Assembly: GCA_020638655.1 (NCBI GenBank)
Contig: JACKIC010000004.1
Span: forward strand, 186,001 to 250,000
Direction: 5' to 3'
DNA length: 64,000 bases
Origin: Planctomycetota bacterium
Lineage (GTDB): Bacteria; Planctomycetota; UBA1135; UBA2386
The position numbers and the translations under genes are program-made. Position 1 is the stretch's first letter; each line of letters opens with the position of its first letter. The notes under the pieces are model-generated. The model did no database searches. It had not been told where the DNA came from and worked only from the letters and a program-made list of their open reading frames with translations. This document shows positions 9,321 through 17,968 of the stretch, in pieces.

Positions 9321-11468
9321 TCACTCGCGCGTCGCGTTGCGCAGGGTCAGCAGCGCCATCGCCGTGCCGTAGCTGCGGCCCAGCTCGTGGCTGTCGAGGA
9401 AGCTGCCGTCCATCTCCGGGATCTGCTGCAGCAGCGCGACGAACTTCTGCCACTGCGCCGGCTGCTCTTCGGCCGGCAGCAGCCGCGCGGTCTCGCTGGC
9501 GTGGAACACCGCGTGGAAGAAGAAGAAGCCGCCGAGTTCGCCGTCGCTGTGGAAGTCGTTGCGACGCACGCCCTCGAGGTGCGACATGTTGTCCCAGAAG
9601 GTCAGCAGCGCGAAGCGCACCTTGTCGAGGTCGCTGCGGCCGACCTGGAACAGCGTGCCCTCGCAGACCGGCATGCGGCCCGAGGCGTCCTTGAGGCCGG
9701 TGGGGTTGCGATCGCCGGCCGCGCCGCCGTAGCTGTAGGTGCCCGTCTTGAAGCGCGCGCTGAGCAGCGCCGCCGCGGCCTTGTCGGTGACCTCGGTCGG
9801 CACCGTCGCGCCCGCCGCCTTGGCCGCGAGCACCTCCTGCAGCACCGCGCCGGTCGCGAACGCGTTCTCGTACTCGTGCGCCCAGAACCCGCTCGGCTTC
9901 TGCCGCGCGGCGGCTGCCTCGACGATCTCGTTCATGCGCTGCACGAGTGCTTCGCGCGCCGCGCCGTCGCTGCCGTTGGCGCGCCGCGCCAGGTACATGA
10001 GGCGGTAGGCGTCCGAGTAGCAGTCCTCGTTGGCGCCGCGGTTGAGCCGCTTGGGGTCGAGGATGAAGGCCTCGCCGCGGTCGAGCGCGCGGTCGATGCG
10101 CGCCTGCAGGTCGGGGAAGACGTTGCGGTGTTCCCACAGCGCCGCCATCGCGATCGAGGTGATCGCCACCCAGACGTTCGGCGTGATCTCGCTGTTGGGC
10201 CAGTAGGCGTAACGCGCGTCGGTGAAGCCGCCGTCGTCGCGCTGCTGCGCGAGCAGGAACTCCACCGCGCCGCGCGCCATCGCCGTCGCCGACAGCCGCT
10301 CGCCCTGCCATTCCGTGTCCTTGGGCAGGCCCTCGTAGGCGGCGTCGGGCAGATAGGTCAGCGCCTCGAAGCCCGTGAACGCCGCGCCGAGCGGCCGGTC
10401 GTCCGGGCCCAGCGTGGTGTTGGCGCGCGCGCGGCGGCCGAACAGCGTGTCGGGGAACTTCTGCGCGACCAGCGTGAAGCGGCGCCACGCGCCGATCTCG
10501 TCGCCGAGCCGCAGCGCGTTGAGGCCGTACCAGTAACCTGCCTCACCGGCGCGGTCGCACGCCATGCGCCACGCCTTCTCGAGGTCTGCCTGCGCGTCGA
10601 GCAGCTGCCCCTGCATCGCCAGCAGCAGGCCGCGTTCGCACAGCGCGTCGCCGAGCGCCTGCTGCGCTTTCGGGTTGGGGCGCGCGCGGCGGTTGCCCGA
10701 CTCGGGCGCCGGCGGAGTCGCGGCGGCGAGTGCCTTGTCGACGCTGGCCAACGCCTCATCGGGCATGCGCAGCAGCCGCTGCAACCGCGCGACCTTCAGC
10801 CACGCGAACGCGTCCTTGCCTTCGGCCTTGAGCGCCATCGCCAGCGCCTCGCGCCAGCGGCCGACCTGCCGCAGTCCCTCGACCGTGTCCGCCGTCAGCT
10901 GCACGTGGTTCTGTTCGAGCACGCGCACGCACAGGTCCGCGAACCACTGGCCGTGGAACGTGCGGATGCGTTCGACGAAGTGCACGACCTTGCCGTCGCC
11001 GTCGAGGAACACCACCGCCGGCTCGACGAACGCGAGCGGCCGCAGCCCGTAGCGGTCGCTGAGCCCCTGGTCCATCACGCAGCGCAGCGGCACGAACGCG
11101 TGCGTCGCGAGCTCGCTGACGTCGGGATCCGCGAACAGCACCTGACGCGCGTAGACGTCGAGCACCGGCGCCCGGTACATCTGCCGGCCGCCGAGCGTCT
11201 TCTCCTGGATGCGGTGCACGTACCAGAGCACCAGCTTGCCCTCGGCCTTGGCCTTGGCGCAGGCCTGATCGACCAGCGCGCCGCGGTCGACCGTGACCTT
11301 CACTGGATTGGGATCCCGTTCGTAGTAGTCCTGCCCGTCGGTCAGCCACGGGATGTGGTCGGCGAGCCCGAGCGTCGCCGCAGGTGCGGCGGGGGCGGCC
11401 GGGGCGTCGGTGGCCTGGGCGAAGGCGAGTGAGGTGACGAACGCGAACGACAGCAGTGAACGGCGCAT
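9321..11468 (-). CDS. Exported thioredoxin-like / TPR / alpha-toroid protein
   Basis: 715 residues; ATG at 11468 gives a clean signal peptide (MRRSLLSFAFVTSLAFAQ) and sits behind AGGGAG. Residues about 60-190 look like a thioredoxin fold (AKAEGKLVLWYVH..., VLDVYARQVLFADPDV, FVEPAVVFLDGDGKVV) without a CxxC pair. Residues 190-390 hold TPR-like helices (EALAMALKAEGKDAFAWLKVARLQ). Residues about 450-715 resemble the alpha/alpha-toroid of terpene cyclases and prenyltransferases (LAQQRDDGGFTDARYAYW, TPNVWVAITSIAMAALWEHR, ENAFATGAVLQEVLAAK), but no DxDD-type catalytic motif was seen. It is probably a periplasmic scaffold or sensor rather than an enzyme. The 83-bp palindrome begins 39 nt upstream of the start codon. 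Confidence 0.6.
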   Translation of the reverse strand: MRRSLLSFAFVTSLAFAQATDAPAAPAAPAATLGLADHIPWLTDGQDYYERDPNPVKVTVDRGALVDQACAKAKAEGKLVLWYVHRIQEKTLGGRQMYRAPVLDVYARQVLFADPDVSELATHAFVPLRCVMDQGLSDRYGLRPLAFVEPAVVFLDGDGKVVHFVERIRTFHGQWFADLCVRVLEQNHVQLTADTVEGLRQVGRWREALAMALKAEGKDAFAWLKVARLQRLLRMPDEALASVDKALAAATPPAPESGNRRARPNPKAQQALGDALCERGLLLAMQGQLLDAQADLEKAWRMACDRAGEAGYWYGLNALRLGDEIGAWRRFTLVAQKFPDTLFGRRARANTTLGPDDRPLGAAFTGFEALTYLPDAAYEGLPKDTEWQGERLSATAMARGAVEFLLAQQRDDGGFTDARYAYWPNSEITPNVWVAITSIAMAALWEHRNVFPDLQARIDRALDRGEAFILDPKRLNRGANEDCYSDAYRLMYLARRANGSDGAAREALVQRMNEIVEAAAARQKPSGFWAHEYENAFATGAVLQEVLAAKAAGATVPTEVTDKAAAALLSARFKTGTYSYGGAAGDRNPTGLKDASGRMPVCEGTLFQVGRSDLDKVRFALLTFWDNMSHLEGVRRNDFHSDGELGGFFFFHAVFHASETARLLPAEEQPAQWQKFVALLQQIPEMDGSFLDSHELGRSYGTAMALLTLRNATRE

Positions 11469-11507
11469 GGCGATCTCCCTTGGCAGAGGCGCGACCTTAC
11501 CCGCGCG

Positions 11508-11590
11508 TGCGTACGGTACCGGGTACAAACCACACATCCCTGGCCGCGGAGCGGCCAGGGATGTGTGGTTTGTACCCGGTTCGGTACGCA
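11508..11590. repeat. 83-bp near-perfect palindrome, family A copy 1
   Basis: Two 40-bp arms (11508-11547 and 11551-11590) differ at two positions and surround a GGA triloop. The arms read TGCGTACGGTACCGGG..., include GTACAAACCACACATCCC and close with GGCCGC. The element fills most of the 143-bp spacer between divergent genes starting at 11468 (-) and 11612 (+), so it is not a 3' terminator. Confidence 0.95.
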
Positions 11591-11611
11591 CACCCCGCTA
11601 CCTTGCGCACG

Positions 11612-12982
11612 ATGAGCAGACTCCTCGCCTCGGTTCGGTTCGCGGCTCTGATGCTGGTCGTGCAGACGGCGCTCGCCCAGGCGCCCGCCTGGGTCGAGAA
11701 GGTCGACGCCGCGGTCGCCGCGCGGCTCGCGCAGCCGGGCGCCGTCGGCTTCTCGGTGGCCGTCGCGCAGGACGGGGCGGTGCTGCTCGAGAAGGGTTAC
11801 GGCCGCGCCGAGTGTGAGTTCGACGTCCCGGCGAACGCGGCGACGTCGTTCCGGATCGGCTCGATCACAAAGCAGTTCACCGCCGCGCTGGTCATGCGCG
11901 CGGTCGCGGCGGGCAAGGTCGCGCTCGACGACGACCTGTCCAAGTTCGTACCGGAGTTCCCGCTGCAGGGCAAGAAGGTCACGATCCACCGGCTGCTCGA
12001 TCACTCGAGCGGCATCCCGAGCTACACCGACGTCGGTCCCGAGTGGCAGAAGCAGTGGCCGCTCGAGCTCACGCACGAACAGTTGCTCGCGCTCGTCGCC
12101 GGCAAGCCGTTCGACTTCGAGCCGGGCACGGACTGGCACTACAACAACACCGGCTACTACCTGCTCGGCATGGTGCTCGAGAAGGTGCACGGCAAGAGCT
12201 ACGCCGAGGTCGTGCAGGACGAGATCGCGACGCCGCTGGGGCTCTCGCGAACGCGCTACGACAGCAACAAGGACCTGATCCCCAACCGCGCGCAGGGCTA
12301 CGACGTCGTCGGCGGCAAGCTCGCCAACGACGACCTCCTGGGCATGAACCAGCCCGGCGCGGCCGGCGGCCTGATCGCCTCGGCCGGCGACCTGGTGCGT
12401 TGGTCGATGGCGCTCGCGGGCGGCAAGGTCGTCAGCAAGGAGGCCTACGCGCAGATGACGACGCCGCTGGTGCTGCCCGGCGGCCGCGACACCGGCTACG
12501 GCTTCGGCCTGATGCGCGGCGAGGTGCTCGGCATGCCGGCGATCCAGCACGGCGGCGGCATCCACGGCTTCAACTCGATGTTGATGTTCTTCCCCGAGCG
12601 CGCCCTGCACGTCGCGGTGATCAGCAACTGCGACCGCGCCAGCAGCGACAAGCTCGCCAAGGGGATCGCGCGCGCCGTGCTCGGCGTGCCCGAGTTCGTC
12701 GCCAAGGACCTGCCCGTGCCGGCCGAGCTGCGCACTGCCTGCGCGGGCGACTACGACTTCAAGGATGTCGGTCTGGTGCTGAGCATCACCGTCGACGGCG
12801 AGAAGCTGCGCGGGCAGGGCAAGGCCGATGGCCAGCAGCCGTTCGCGATGCTGTTCCAGGGCGGGCGCGAGTTCCGCGCCGCGTTCGACCACGAGGTGCG
12901 CCTGGTGTTCGGCGAAGACGGCAAGGCCCTCGTGCTGCACCAGGGTGGCGGGGTGTTCACCGGTAGGCGCGTCGGCGACTGA
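11612..12982 (+). CDS. Exported serine hydrolase, class C beta-lactamase / D-Ala-D-Ala carboxypeptidase fold
   Basis: 456 residues starting at ATG 11612 with a signal peptide (SVRFAALMLVVQTALAQ). The penicillin-binding-fold catalytic set is complete: SITK (Ser84-Lys87, SxxK), YNN (177-179, YxN) and HGGG (313-316, the KTG/HxG equivalent). A C-terminal domain of about 100 residues (PVPAELRTACAGDYDFKDVG) resembles the lipocalin-like DUF3471-type tail common on these proteins. Family members are peptidases or esterases active on peptidoglycan, D-amino-acid peptides or small esters; the substrate is not predictable. It is transcribed away from the 9321-11468 gene across palindrome copy 1. Confidence 0.85.
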   Translation: MSRLLASVRFAALMLVVQTALAQAPAWVEKVDAAVAARLAQPGAVGFSVAVAQDGAVLLEKGYGRAECEFDVPANAATSFRIGSITKQFTAALVMRAVAAGKVALDDDLSKFVPEFPLQGKKVTIHRLLDHSSGIPSYTDVGPEWQKQWPLELTHEQLLALVAGKPFDFEPGTDWHYNNTGYYLLGMVLEKVHGKSYAEVVQDEIATPLGLSRTRYDSNKDLIPNRAQGYDVVGGKLANDDLLGMNQPGAAGGLIASAGDLVRWSMALAGGKVVSKEAYAQMTTPLVLPGGRDTGYGFGLMRGEVLGMPAIQHGGGIHGFNSMLMFFPERALHVAVISNCDRASSDKLAKGIARAVLGVPEFVAKDLPVPAELRTACAGDYDFKDVGLVLSITVDGEKLRGQGKADGQQPFAMLFQGGREFRAAFDHEVRLVFGEDGKALVLHQGGGVFTGRRVGD

Positions 12983-13002
12983 GAGCGCCGCCGCCGCGGC
13001 GT

Positions 13003-14343
13003 TCACCACGGCAGCGTGAGTGTGCGGTCGACGTTCTCGCGCGTCACGACGAGGGTGTCGCGGTATTGCCGTTCGCCGCTCGTGAACGTCAGCGCATACG
13101 TGCCCGGCGCGAGATACCCGTCGAAGTGCGTGTCGCCGCTGCGGCTGCCGCGCTGCCACGGCGCCGGCAGGATGCGCAGCGTGCCCATCTGCTCGTCGAG
13201 GCGTTCGACCGCGAGCACGCCGTCGCCCATCGCTCCCGAGCGGTCGTGGGCGCGCAAGCGGACGTAGGCCCGATAGCGTACGTGCAGGTCGATCGGCGTC
13301 ACCGCGCCGGCCGGGATGTCGACTTCGATCGGATCCGTCGCGTCGACCGGCAGGTAGCGCAGGATCTTCTCGCCGCACTCCTCGTCGCGCAGCGCGATGC
13401 GGAAACGACCCGCCTGCAGGTCGTCGAAGCGCAGCACCTTGGGCCGCGGCGTGTCACGCAGTTCGCGGATGTTGCTCGGCACGACCGGCGTATCGCTGCT
13501 CAGGTCCGTGACCACCGCCGACATCGCGGCCGAGATCTCGACCGGTGCGTCGACGTCGTCGAGCAGCCGCAGGTCGAACGCGCCGACGGGTGTGAGCTGT
13601 GCGTCGAGGTGCCGGCGCGGGTTCAGCGCGTCGAGTTCGATGCCGTCCTGGAAGACCTCGAAGCCGCGCGCCGAGACGGTCAGCGAGTGGTTCATCGGAT
13701 CGAGATCCTCGAAGTGCGCGATCCCGGCCGCGTCCGTGGTCGTCAGCAGCTCGTGCATGCCGTAGCGCAGCGCAACGTTCGCGCCGGCCACCGGTAGCGC
13801 GGTCGAGGCCGTCAGCGCCCGGACCGTGATCGCGCCGGTCGGCAGGGTCAGCGCCACGAACACCGACGCGTCGGTGACCTCGGCGTCCTGCACCAGGGCG
13901 GCCGCGAGCGGTGGGTGACGGTGGCCGCGGTACGGGAACGTGGTCAGCTCCTCTTCGGTGACGCCGACGAAAGGGACTGCGAGACGATGACTGCCCGGCG
14001 CGACCTCGAACGCCCAGCGCCCCTGCGCGTCGGTGGTGGTCTGCCGCACCAGCTGCACTTCGGCGAACAACTGCACCGTGCGTCCCGGCGCCGGGCCGCC
14101 GAGGCGCGTCAGCGTGCCGTGCAGCAGCAGCGGTTCGTTGCGCAATGGCTCGCGCTGCACCGGCGCCGTCACGTCTGCGGTGAGCGGCGGCGCCGCGCCG
14201 ACCACGGGCGTCGCCCCGGCTGGCGCGGCGGCCGGTGCGCTCGGCGTGACCGCGAGCTCGGGCTCCCGTGGCCACAGCCACCAGCACAGCGACGCCAGCA
14301 GCAGCGCGCCGAGCAGCGACAAGGGGGTCCAGTGGCGGGTCAT
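13003..14343 (-). CDS. Membrane-anchored carboxypeptidase-regulatory-like domain protein
   Basis: 446 residues from ATG at 14343, with a single N-terminal hydrophobic helix (WTPLSLLGALLLASLCWWLWP) and then an Ala/Pro-rich linker. At least two beta-sandwich repeats follow, of the carboxypeptidase D regulatory (CarboxypepD_reg / SpaA-like) type: LLLHGTLTRLGGPAPGRTVQLF...TTDAQGRWAFEVAPG, and ITVRALTASTALPVAGANVALR...TTDAAGIAHFEDLDP. These modules bind or build extracellular structures; no catalytic residues were seen. The start codon is only 1 nt from palindrome copy 2, so no ribosome site outside the palindrome is possible; translation may be leaderless, or the palindrome arm may contain the leader. 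Confidence 0.65.
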   Translation of the reverse strand: MTRHWTPLSLLGALLLASLCWWLWPREPELAVTPSAPAAAPAGATPVVGAAPPLTADVTAPVQREPLRNEPLLLHGTLTRLGGPAPGRTVQLFAEVQLVRQTTTDAQGRWAFEVAPGSHRLAVPFVGVTEEELTTFPYRGHRHPPLAAALVQDAEVTDASVFVALTLPTGAITVRALTASTALPVAGANVALRYGMHELLTTTDAAGIAHFEDLDPMNHSLTVSARGFEVFQDGIELDALNPRRHLDAQLTPVGAFDLRLLDDVDAPVEISAAMSAVVTDLSSDTPVVPSNIRELRDTPRPKVLRFDDLQAGRFRIALRDEECGEKILRYLPVDATDPIEVDIPAGAVTPIDLHVRYRAYVRLRAHDRSGAMGDGVLAVERLDEQMGTLRILPAPWQRGSRSGDTHFDGYLAPGTYALTFTSGERQYRDTLVVTRENVDRTLTLPW

Positions 14344-14344
14344 G

Positions 14345-14427
14345 TGCGTACGGTACCGGGTACAAACCACACATCCCCGGCCGCGGAGCGGCCGGGGATG
14401 TGTGGTTTGTACCCGGTACCGTACGCC
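14345..14427. repeat. 83-bp near-perfect palindrome, family A copy 2
   Basis: Arms 14345-14384 and 14388-14427 pair at 39 of 40 positions around the same GGA triloop as copy 1. Between copies the arms differ mainly at the base after CATCCC (C here, T in copy 1), with a compensating change in the opposite arm. The element lies between divergent genes starting at 14343 (-) and 14500 (+). Confidence 0.95.
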
Positions 14428-14499
14428 CGGCGAGCGGCGATGGGGTGCGGGTGGCTAGGCTTGGGGCACGTGGGGCAACGGCCCACGCGGAGAGACCCC

Positions 14500-14796
14500 A
14501 TGCCGACCGCGATGCTCAGCCTTCTGCAGAACAACGACAGCACCCTCTACAACTTCCTCTCCTGGATGGTCGTGGGCGGCGTCGCCGGCTGGCTCGCCGG
14601 CAAGGTCGTCAAGGGTCGCGGCCAGGGTGTGGTCGCCAACATCGTCATCGGCATCATCGGTGCGGTGCTCGGCGGCTGGCTGCTCGGGGTGCTCGGCTTC
14701 AACTCCGACGGCGGGCTGGTGCCGACGCTGATCACCGCGTTCGTCGGCGCGGTCGTGTTGCTCGTGCTGCTGGGGCAGACGGGCAAGAAGAAGTAG
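14500..14796 (+). CDS. GlsB/YeaQ/YmgE-family small membrane protein
   Basis: 98 residues with three hydrophobic helices: FLSWMVVGGVAGWLAGKVV, GVVANIVIGIIGAVLGGWLLGVLG and LVPTLITAFVGAVVLLVLLG. The G-x-x-A-G-W-L-A-G-x-x-x-x-G-x-G pattern and I-V-I-G-I-I-G-A-x-L-G are diagnostic of the transglycosylase-associated / GlsB stress-response family, whose molecular role is unclear. ATG at 14500 is preceded by an AGAGAC purine stretch. Orientation is divergent from 13003-14343 across palindrome copy 2. Confidence 0.9.
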   Translation: MPTAMLSLLQNNDSTLYNFLSWMVVGGVAGWLAGKVVKGRGQGVVANIVIGIIGAVLGGWLLGVLGFNSDGGLVPTLITAFVGAVVLLVLLGQTGKKK

Positions 14797-14805
14797 CCGC
14801 GCGCG

Positions 14806-16506
14806 TCACCGCCCTTCGACCAGGCGCCGCAGCTCGGCGACGAGCTGGCGCGCCTTGGCGTCGTCGGGCAGCAGGCCGGCGCCGATCTCGGCGTGCTGCA
14901 GCGCCGCGCGAGGGTCACCGTGGTCGCGCAGGGCCAGCGCGAGGTTCAGCTGGCCAGGGGGGAAGCGCGGGTCGAGCAGCACGGCGGTGCGCAGGTGCAG
15001 GATCGCGTCCTCGAGCTTGCGCGCTTGCCAAAGGCCATAACCTTCCGCGGTCTCGTGTTGTGCCAGTTCGGGCCGTTCGGCGCCGGCGAGGCCGAGCAGG
15101 CGGCGGGCGTCGTCACCGCGGCCGGCGGCGAGCGCCGCGCGGCCGGCCTGGTAGCAGCTGGTCACGAGGTTGACGCGGGCGCGCGGGTGGTCGGGCACCA
15201 GGGCGAGGGCGCGTTCGAAGGCCGTGACCGAACCGTCGTGGTCGCCGGCGTCGCCCAGCGCGGTGCCGAGCGTGACCAGCGCCTCGGCCGAACGAGGGCA
15301 GCTCGCGGCGAGGCGCCGCGCCTCGTCGATGGAGTCGCGGTCGGCGCGGCCGTGCGAAGTCGTCCACAGGATCGCGACGGGCACCAGCAGCAGCAGCCAG
15401 ATCAGGGCGTGGCGGGTGACCAGCGGTGCGGCCTGGGCCTCGCGGCCCGCGTCGATGCCGAGGCTCTGCCGGGTCGTCACCTCGCGCACCTTCCACAGAA
15501 AGCCGTCGTAGTAGAAGTGCAGCAGCGTCGACGCGGTGACGAGCGCCGTGGCGATCGAGATCGCGGTCGGCGAGGTCACCCAGTGCTCGGCGAGCGGGCC
15601 CAGCCCGCCGTAGGCGAACACCATCGCGACGTAGAGACCGACGAGGCCCCAGCTGCGCCGGAACACGAACCGCGTGAACCCGCCGACGTCCGGGTCGCGA
15701 TCGACGCGGCCGCGGTTGAACAGCCAGACGATCGACAGGTACTGCACGTCGTGGAAGATCTCGAACAGGATCAGGCCGATCAGGATGTCGGCGACCGCGA
15801 CGTTCGCGTACCACCACCAGCCGAAGCTCGTCGCCAGCAGCAGCAGCTTGAGCGGATTGACGCGTCGTCCGGCGCGCTGCAGCGCCAGCAGGTTGGCGGC
15901 GTAGCCGAGGGTCACCGCGATCAGCGTCGCGATCACGCCGACGCGCAGCGCGGCCACGGCATCCGCGCCGGGCGCGGCGAAGCCGAACTCGCCCGCCATG
16001 CGCAGCAGGTAGAACAGGCGCGTGTCGGCGACCACCACGCCGGCGACGAACCACGTCGCGCACAGGCCGAAGTCCCAGCGCGCGACGCGCGGGCCGAACG
16101 AGCCGACCTTGGCGTCGTAGATGCGCGCGAACCCGTAGGTCTGCATCCAGCCGTGCCAGACGCCCCACAGGTAGGCGATCAGCAACATGCCGCTCGAGCC
16201 GCGCAGCGCGAAGGCGACGCAGAGGGTCACGAGGATCACGGGTGCGACCACGAACCGCGTGCGGTAGCGGCGGAACAGAGCCCGGTCGCCGTAGGCGCGC
16301 AGCATTCCCGGCAGGTGGTGGCCCATCGCGCCGAACGCCATCACCGCGGTGCTGATCGCCGCGCTCGCGAAGCGCTGTTGCAACAGCAGGATCGCGGGCA
16401 GGATCAGCACCGGCGTGCACAGGAACAGCAGCAGGTCCTGGGCCGGACCGACGATCCAGCGCGCCGTCGCCGGCGCATTCGTGGGGGCTTGCGTGGTCGT
16501 GGTCAT
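14806..16506 (-). CDS. Polytopic membrane protein with C-terminal TPR repeats
   Basis: 566 residues. Residues about 20-370 contain about nine hydrophobic helices with conserved-looking polar patches (GHHLPGMLRAYGDR, WHGWMQTYGFARIYDAK, EIFHDVQYLSIVW, LLHFYYDGFLWKVRE); the His-rich placement hints at a metal-binding or redox membrane protein. Residues about 385-566 are TPR repeats (CPRSAEALVTLGTALGDAGD, ERALALVPDHPRARVNLVTS, RTAVLLDPRFPPGQLNLALALRD). No named family was recognised. It lies 32 nt downstream of the FAH gene on the same strand and could be the last gene of that operon. Confidence 0.6.
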   Translation of the reverse strand: MTTTTQAPTNAPATARWIVGPAQDLLLFLCTPVLILPAILLLQQRFASAAISTAVMAFGAMGHHLPGMLRAYGDRALFRRYRTRFVVAPVILVTLCVAFALRGSSGMLLIAYLWGVWHGWMQTYGFARIYDAKVGSFGPRVARWDFGLCATWFVAGVVVADTRLFYLLRMAGEFGFAAPGADAVAALRVGVIATLIAVTLGYAANLLALQRAGRRVNPLKLLLLATSFGWWWYANVAVADILIGLILFEIFHDVQYLSIVWLFNRGRVDRDPDVGGFTRFVFRRSWGLVGLYVAMVFAYGGLGPLAEHWVTSPTAISIATALVTASTLLHFYYDGFLWKVREVTTRQSLGIDAGREAQAAPLVTRHALIWLLLLVPVAILWTTSHGRADRDSIDEARRLAASCPRSAEALVTLGTALGDAGDHDGSVTAFERALALVPDHPRARVNLVTSCYQAGRAALAAGRGDDARRLLGLAGAERPELAQHETAEGYGLWQARKLEDAILHLRTAVLLDPRFPPGQLNLALALRDHGDPRAALQHAEIGAGLLPDDAKARQLVAELRRLVEGR

Positions 16507-16538
16507 GTGACGGAGACGCGTCGCCGCGTCCGGTCGGC

Positions 16539-17426
16539 TCAGCCGCAGGTGTTGCGCAGCACGCCGAGTCCGTCGATCTCGACCTCGACCACGTCACCGG
16601 CGCGCAGATACACCGGGGGCTTGCGGGCGAAGCCGACGCCGGGGGGCGTGCCCGTGGCGATCACATCGCCGGGCATCAGCGTGATGTCCTCGCTGAGGAA
16701 CTCGATCAGCGCCGGGATGTCGAACACGAGCTGGTTGGTGCTCGAGTCCTGCATGGTCTTGCCGTTGAGGCGCAGGCGGATGCCGAGCGCGTGCGGATCG
16801 GCGATCTCGTCGGCGGTGGCGACGAACTCGCCGAACGGCGCGAACGTGTCGCACGACTTGCCGCGCTGCCACTGGCCGTCGGCGAACTGGAAGTCGCGCG
16901 CCGAGACGTCGTGGAAGTTGCAGTAGCCGAGCACGTGGGCCATCGCGTCGGCCTTCTTCACCTTGCTGGCGCGGCGGCCGATGACGACGCCGAGCTCGGC
17001 TTCGTAGTCGGTCTGCGTGCTGCCCTTCGGGATCCGGATCGTGCCGCCGGGCGCGAGTACGCAGGTGTCGAACTTGCTGAACAGCAGCGGCCGCTCGGGC
17101 AGCTTCGCGCCCTGCTCTTCGGCGTGGTCGCGGTAGTTGAGGCCGATGCAGAGGATCTTGCGGGGGTGCGGCACGGGCGCGTGCAGCGTCACCTCGCCGC
17201 GCGCGAGCACGGCGCCGGCGGTGCGCAGCCGGTCGAGTTCGGCGGCGTTCGCAGCGAGCTGCATCGCGGCGGGCAGGAACGCGCCGCCGAGGTCGTAGGC
17301 GTCGTGCTCGCATCCGAGCGCGGGCAGGGCGCAGGCAGGGTGCAGCAGGTCGAGGACCGAGTCGGCGGCGATCAGCGCGCCCGGGCGCGCGGCGGCCGAA
17401 GAGGTGGAGAAGGCGACGAGTTTCAC
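16539..17426 (-). CDS. Fumarylacetoacetate hydrolase (FAH)-family protein, candidate diketo-deoxy-sugar-acid hydrolase
   Basis: 295 residues from GTG at 17426, overlapping the lutC-like stop by four bases (GTGA). It has the FAH C-terminal fold: ILCIGLNYRDHAEEQG, the metal-binding TDYEAELGVVIGR (Glu pair), GYCNFHDVSARDFQ, and TGTPPGVGFARKPPVYLRAGD, which is typical of the family end. FAH proteins cleave C-C bonds of 1,3-diketo acids. In the non-phosphorylating L-fucose and L-rhamnose pathways one member splits 2,4-diketo-3-deoxy-L-fuconate (or -rhamnonate) into pyruvate and L-lactate. Direct translational coupling to LutABC, the L-lactate oxidation complex, makes that reaction the best guess here. 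Acylpyruvase or another FAH activity remains possible. Confidence 0.85.
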   Translation of the reverse strand: MKLVAFSTSSAAARPGALIAADSVLDLLHPACALPALGCEHDAYDLGGAFLPAAMQLAANAAELDRLRTAGAVLARGEVTLHAPVPHPRKILCIGLNYRDHAEEQGAKLPERPLLFSKFDTCVLAPGGTIRIPKGSTQTDYEAELGVVIGRRASKVKKADAMAHVLGYCNFHDVSARDFQFADGQWQRGKSCDTFAPFGEFVATADEIADPHALGIRLRLNGKTMQDSSTNQLVFDIPALIEFLSEDITLMPGDVIATGTPPGVGFARKPPVYLRAGDVVEVEIDGLGVLRNTCG

Positions 17427-17968
17427 AGCGTGTCGAGGATCAGGACGATCAGTTGCTTGGGCCCGTGCACGCCGACGACGAGCTCGAGCTCGATGTCCGC
17501 GGTGCGCGACGGGCCGGTGATGAAGGTGATGGCGCGCGCGCGCGGCGGGCCGCCGGACGGCGACAGGTGGGCGAACGCGTCGACCAGCGAACCCACCAGA
17601 CGCGAACGGGGCAAGAGCGCGATGTGTACCTTGGGCAGAAGGCTCACGAGTCGGTGTTGCTCCCGGCCGGATTCGAGCACCAGCGTGCCGGTCTCGGCGA
17701 TGCCCAGCTGCGCGGTGGTGAGCCCGATGTCGGCGGCGAGCAGCTGCTCGCGCGGCGCGTCGTGTGGCAGCCGCGTGCCGCCCCCGGGCAGGGCCGCGAG
17801 CACCGTCGTCACCTCGGGCGCGTCGCTGCCGGCGAGCACGGTCGCGTCGAGCTCCTCGATCAGTTCCTGCACGCGCGCTGTCGCGGCGGGCAGGTCGGCG
17901 ACCGTTTCGCAGCGGCCGAAGACGCGCGTGAGGACTGCGGTGAAGCGTTCGGCGAGGTCCGCGCTCAC
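17423..17968 (-). CDS. lutC: LutC-like lactate utilization protein (LUD domain)
   Basis: 181 residues from GTG at 17968, overlapping the lutB-like stop as GTGA. It shows the LUD-domain core: DIGLTTAQLGIAETGTLVLES, then a segment running from LVSLLPKVHIALLPRSRLVG and FITGPSRTADIE to a hydrophobic end (KQLIVLILDTL). LutC is the small subunit of the iron-sulfur L-lactate dehydrogenase complex LutABC, which oxidises L-lactate to pyruvate. Its position right after lutA and lutB supports the assignment. Confidence 0.85.
   Translation of the reverse strand: MSADLAERFTAVLTRVFGRCETVADLPAATARVQELIEELDATVLAGSDAPEVTTVLAALPGGGTRLPHDAPREQLLAADIGLTTAQLGIAETGTLVLESGREQHRLVSLLPKVHIALLPRSRLVGSLVDAFAHLSPSGGPPRARAITFITGPSRTADIELELVVGVHGPKQLIVLILDTL

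Noticed and set aside
8805..11432. Long rightward frame spanning the PIG-L end and the reverse of the toroid gene
   Set aside because: No recognisable domain; it overlaps two well-supported genes.
11508..11590. Intrinsic terminator
   Set aside because: It lies between divergent start codons with no gene ending nearby and has no T-run.
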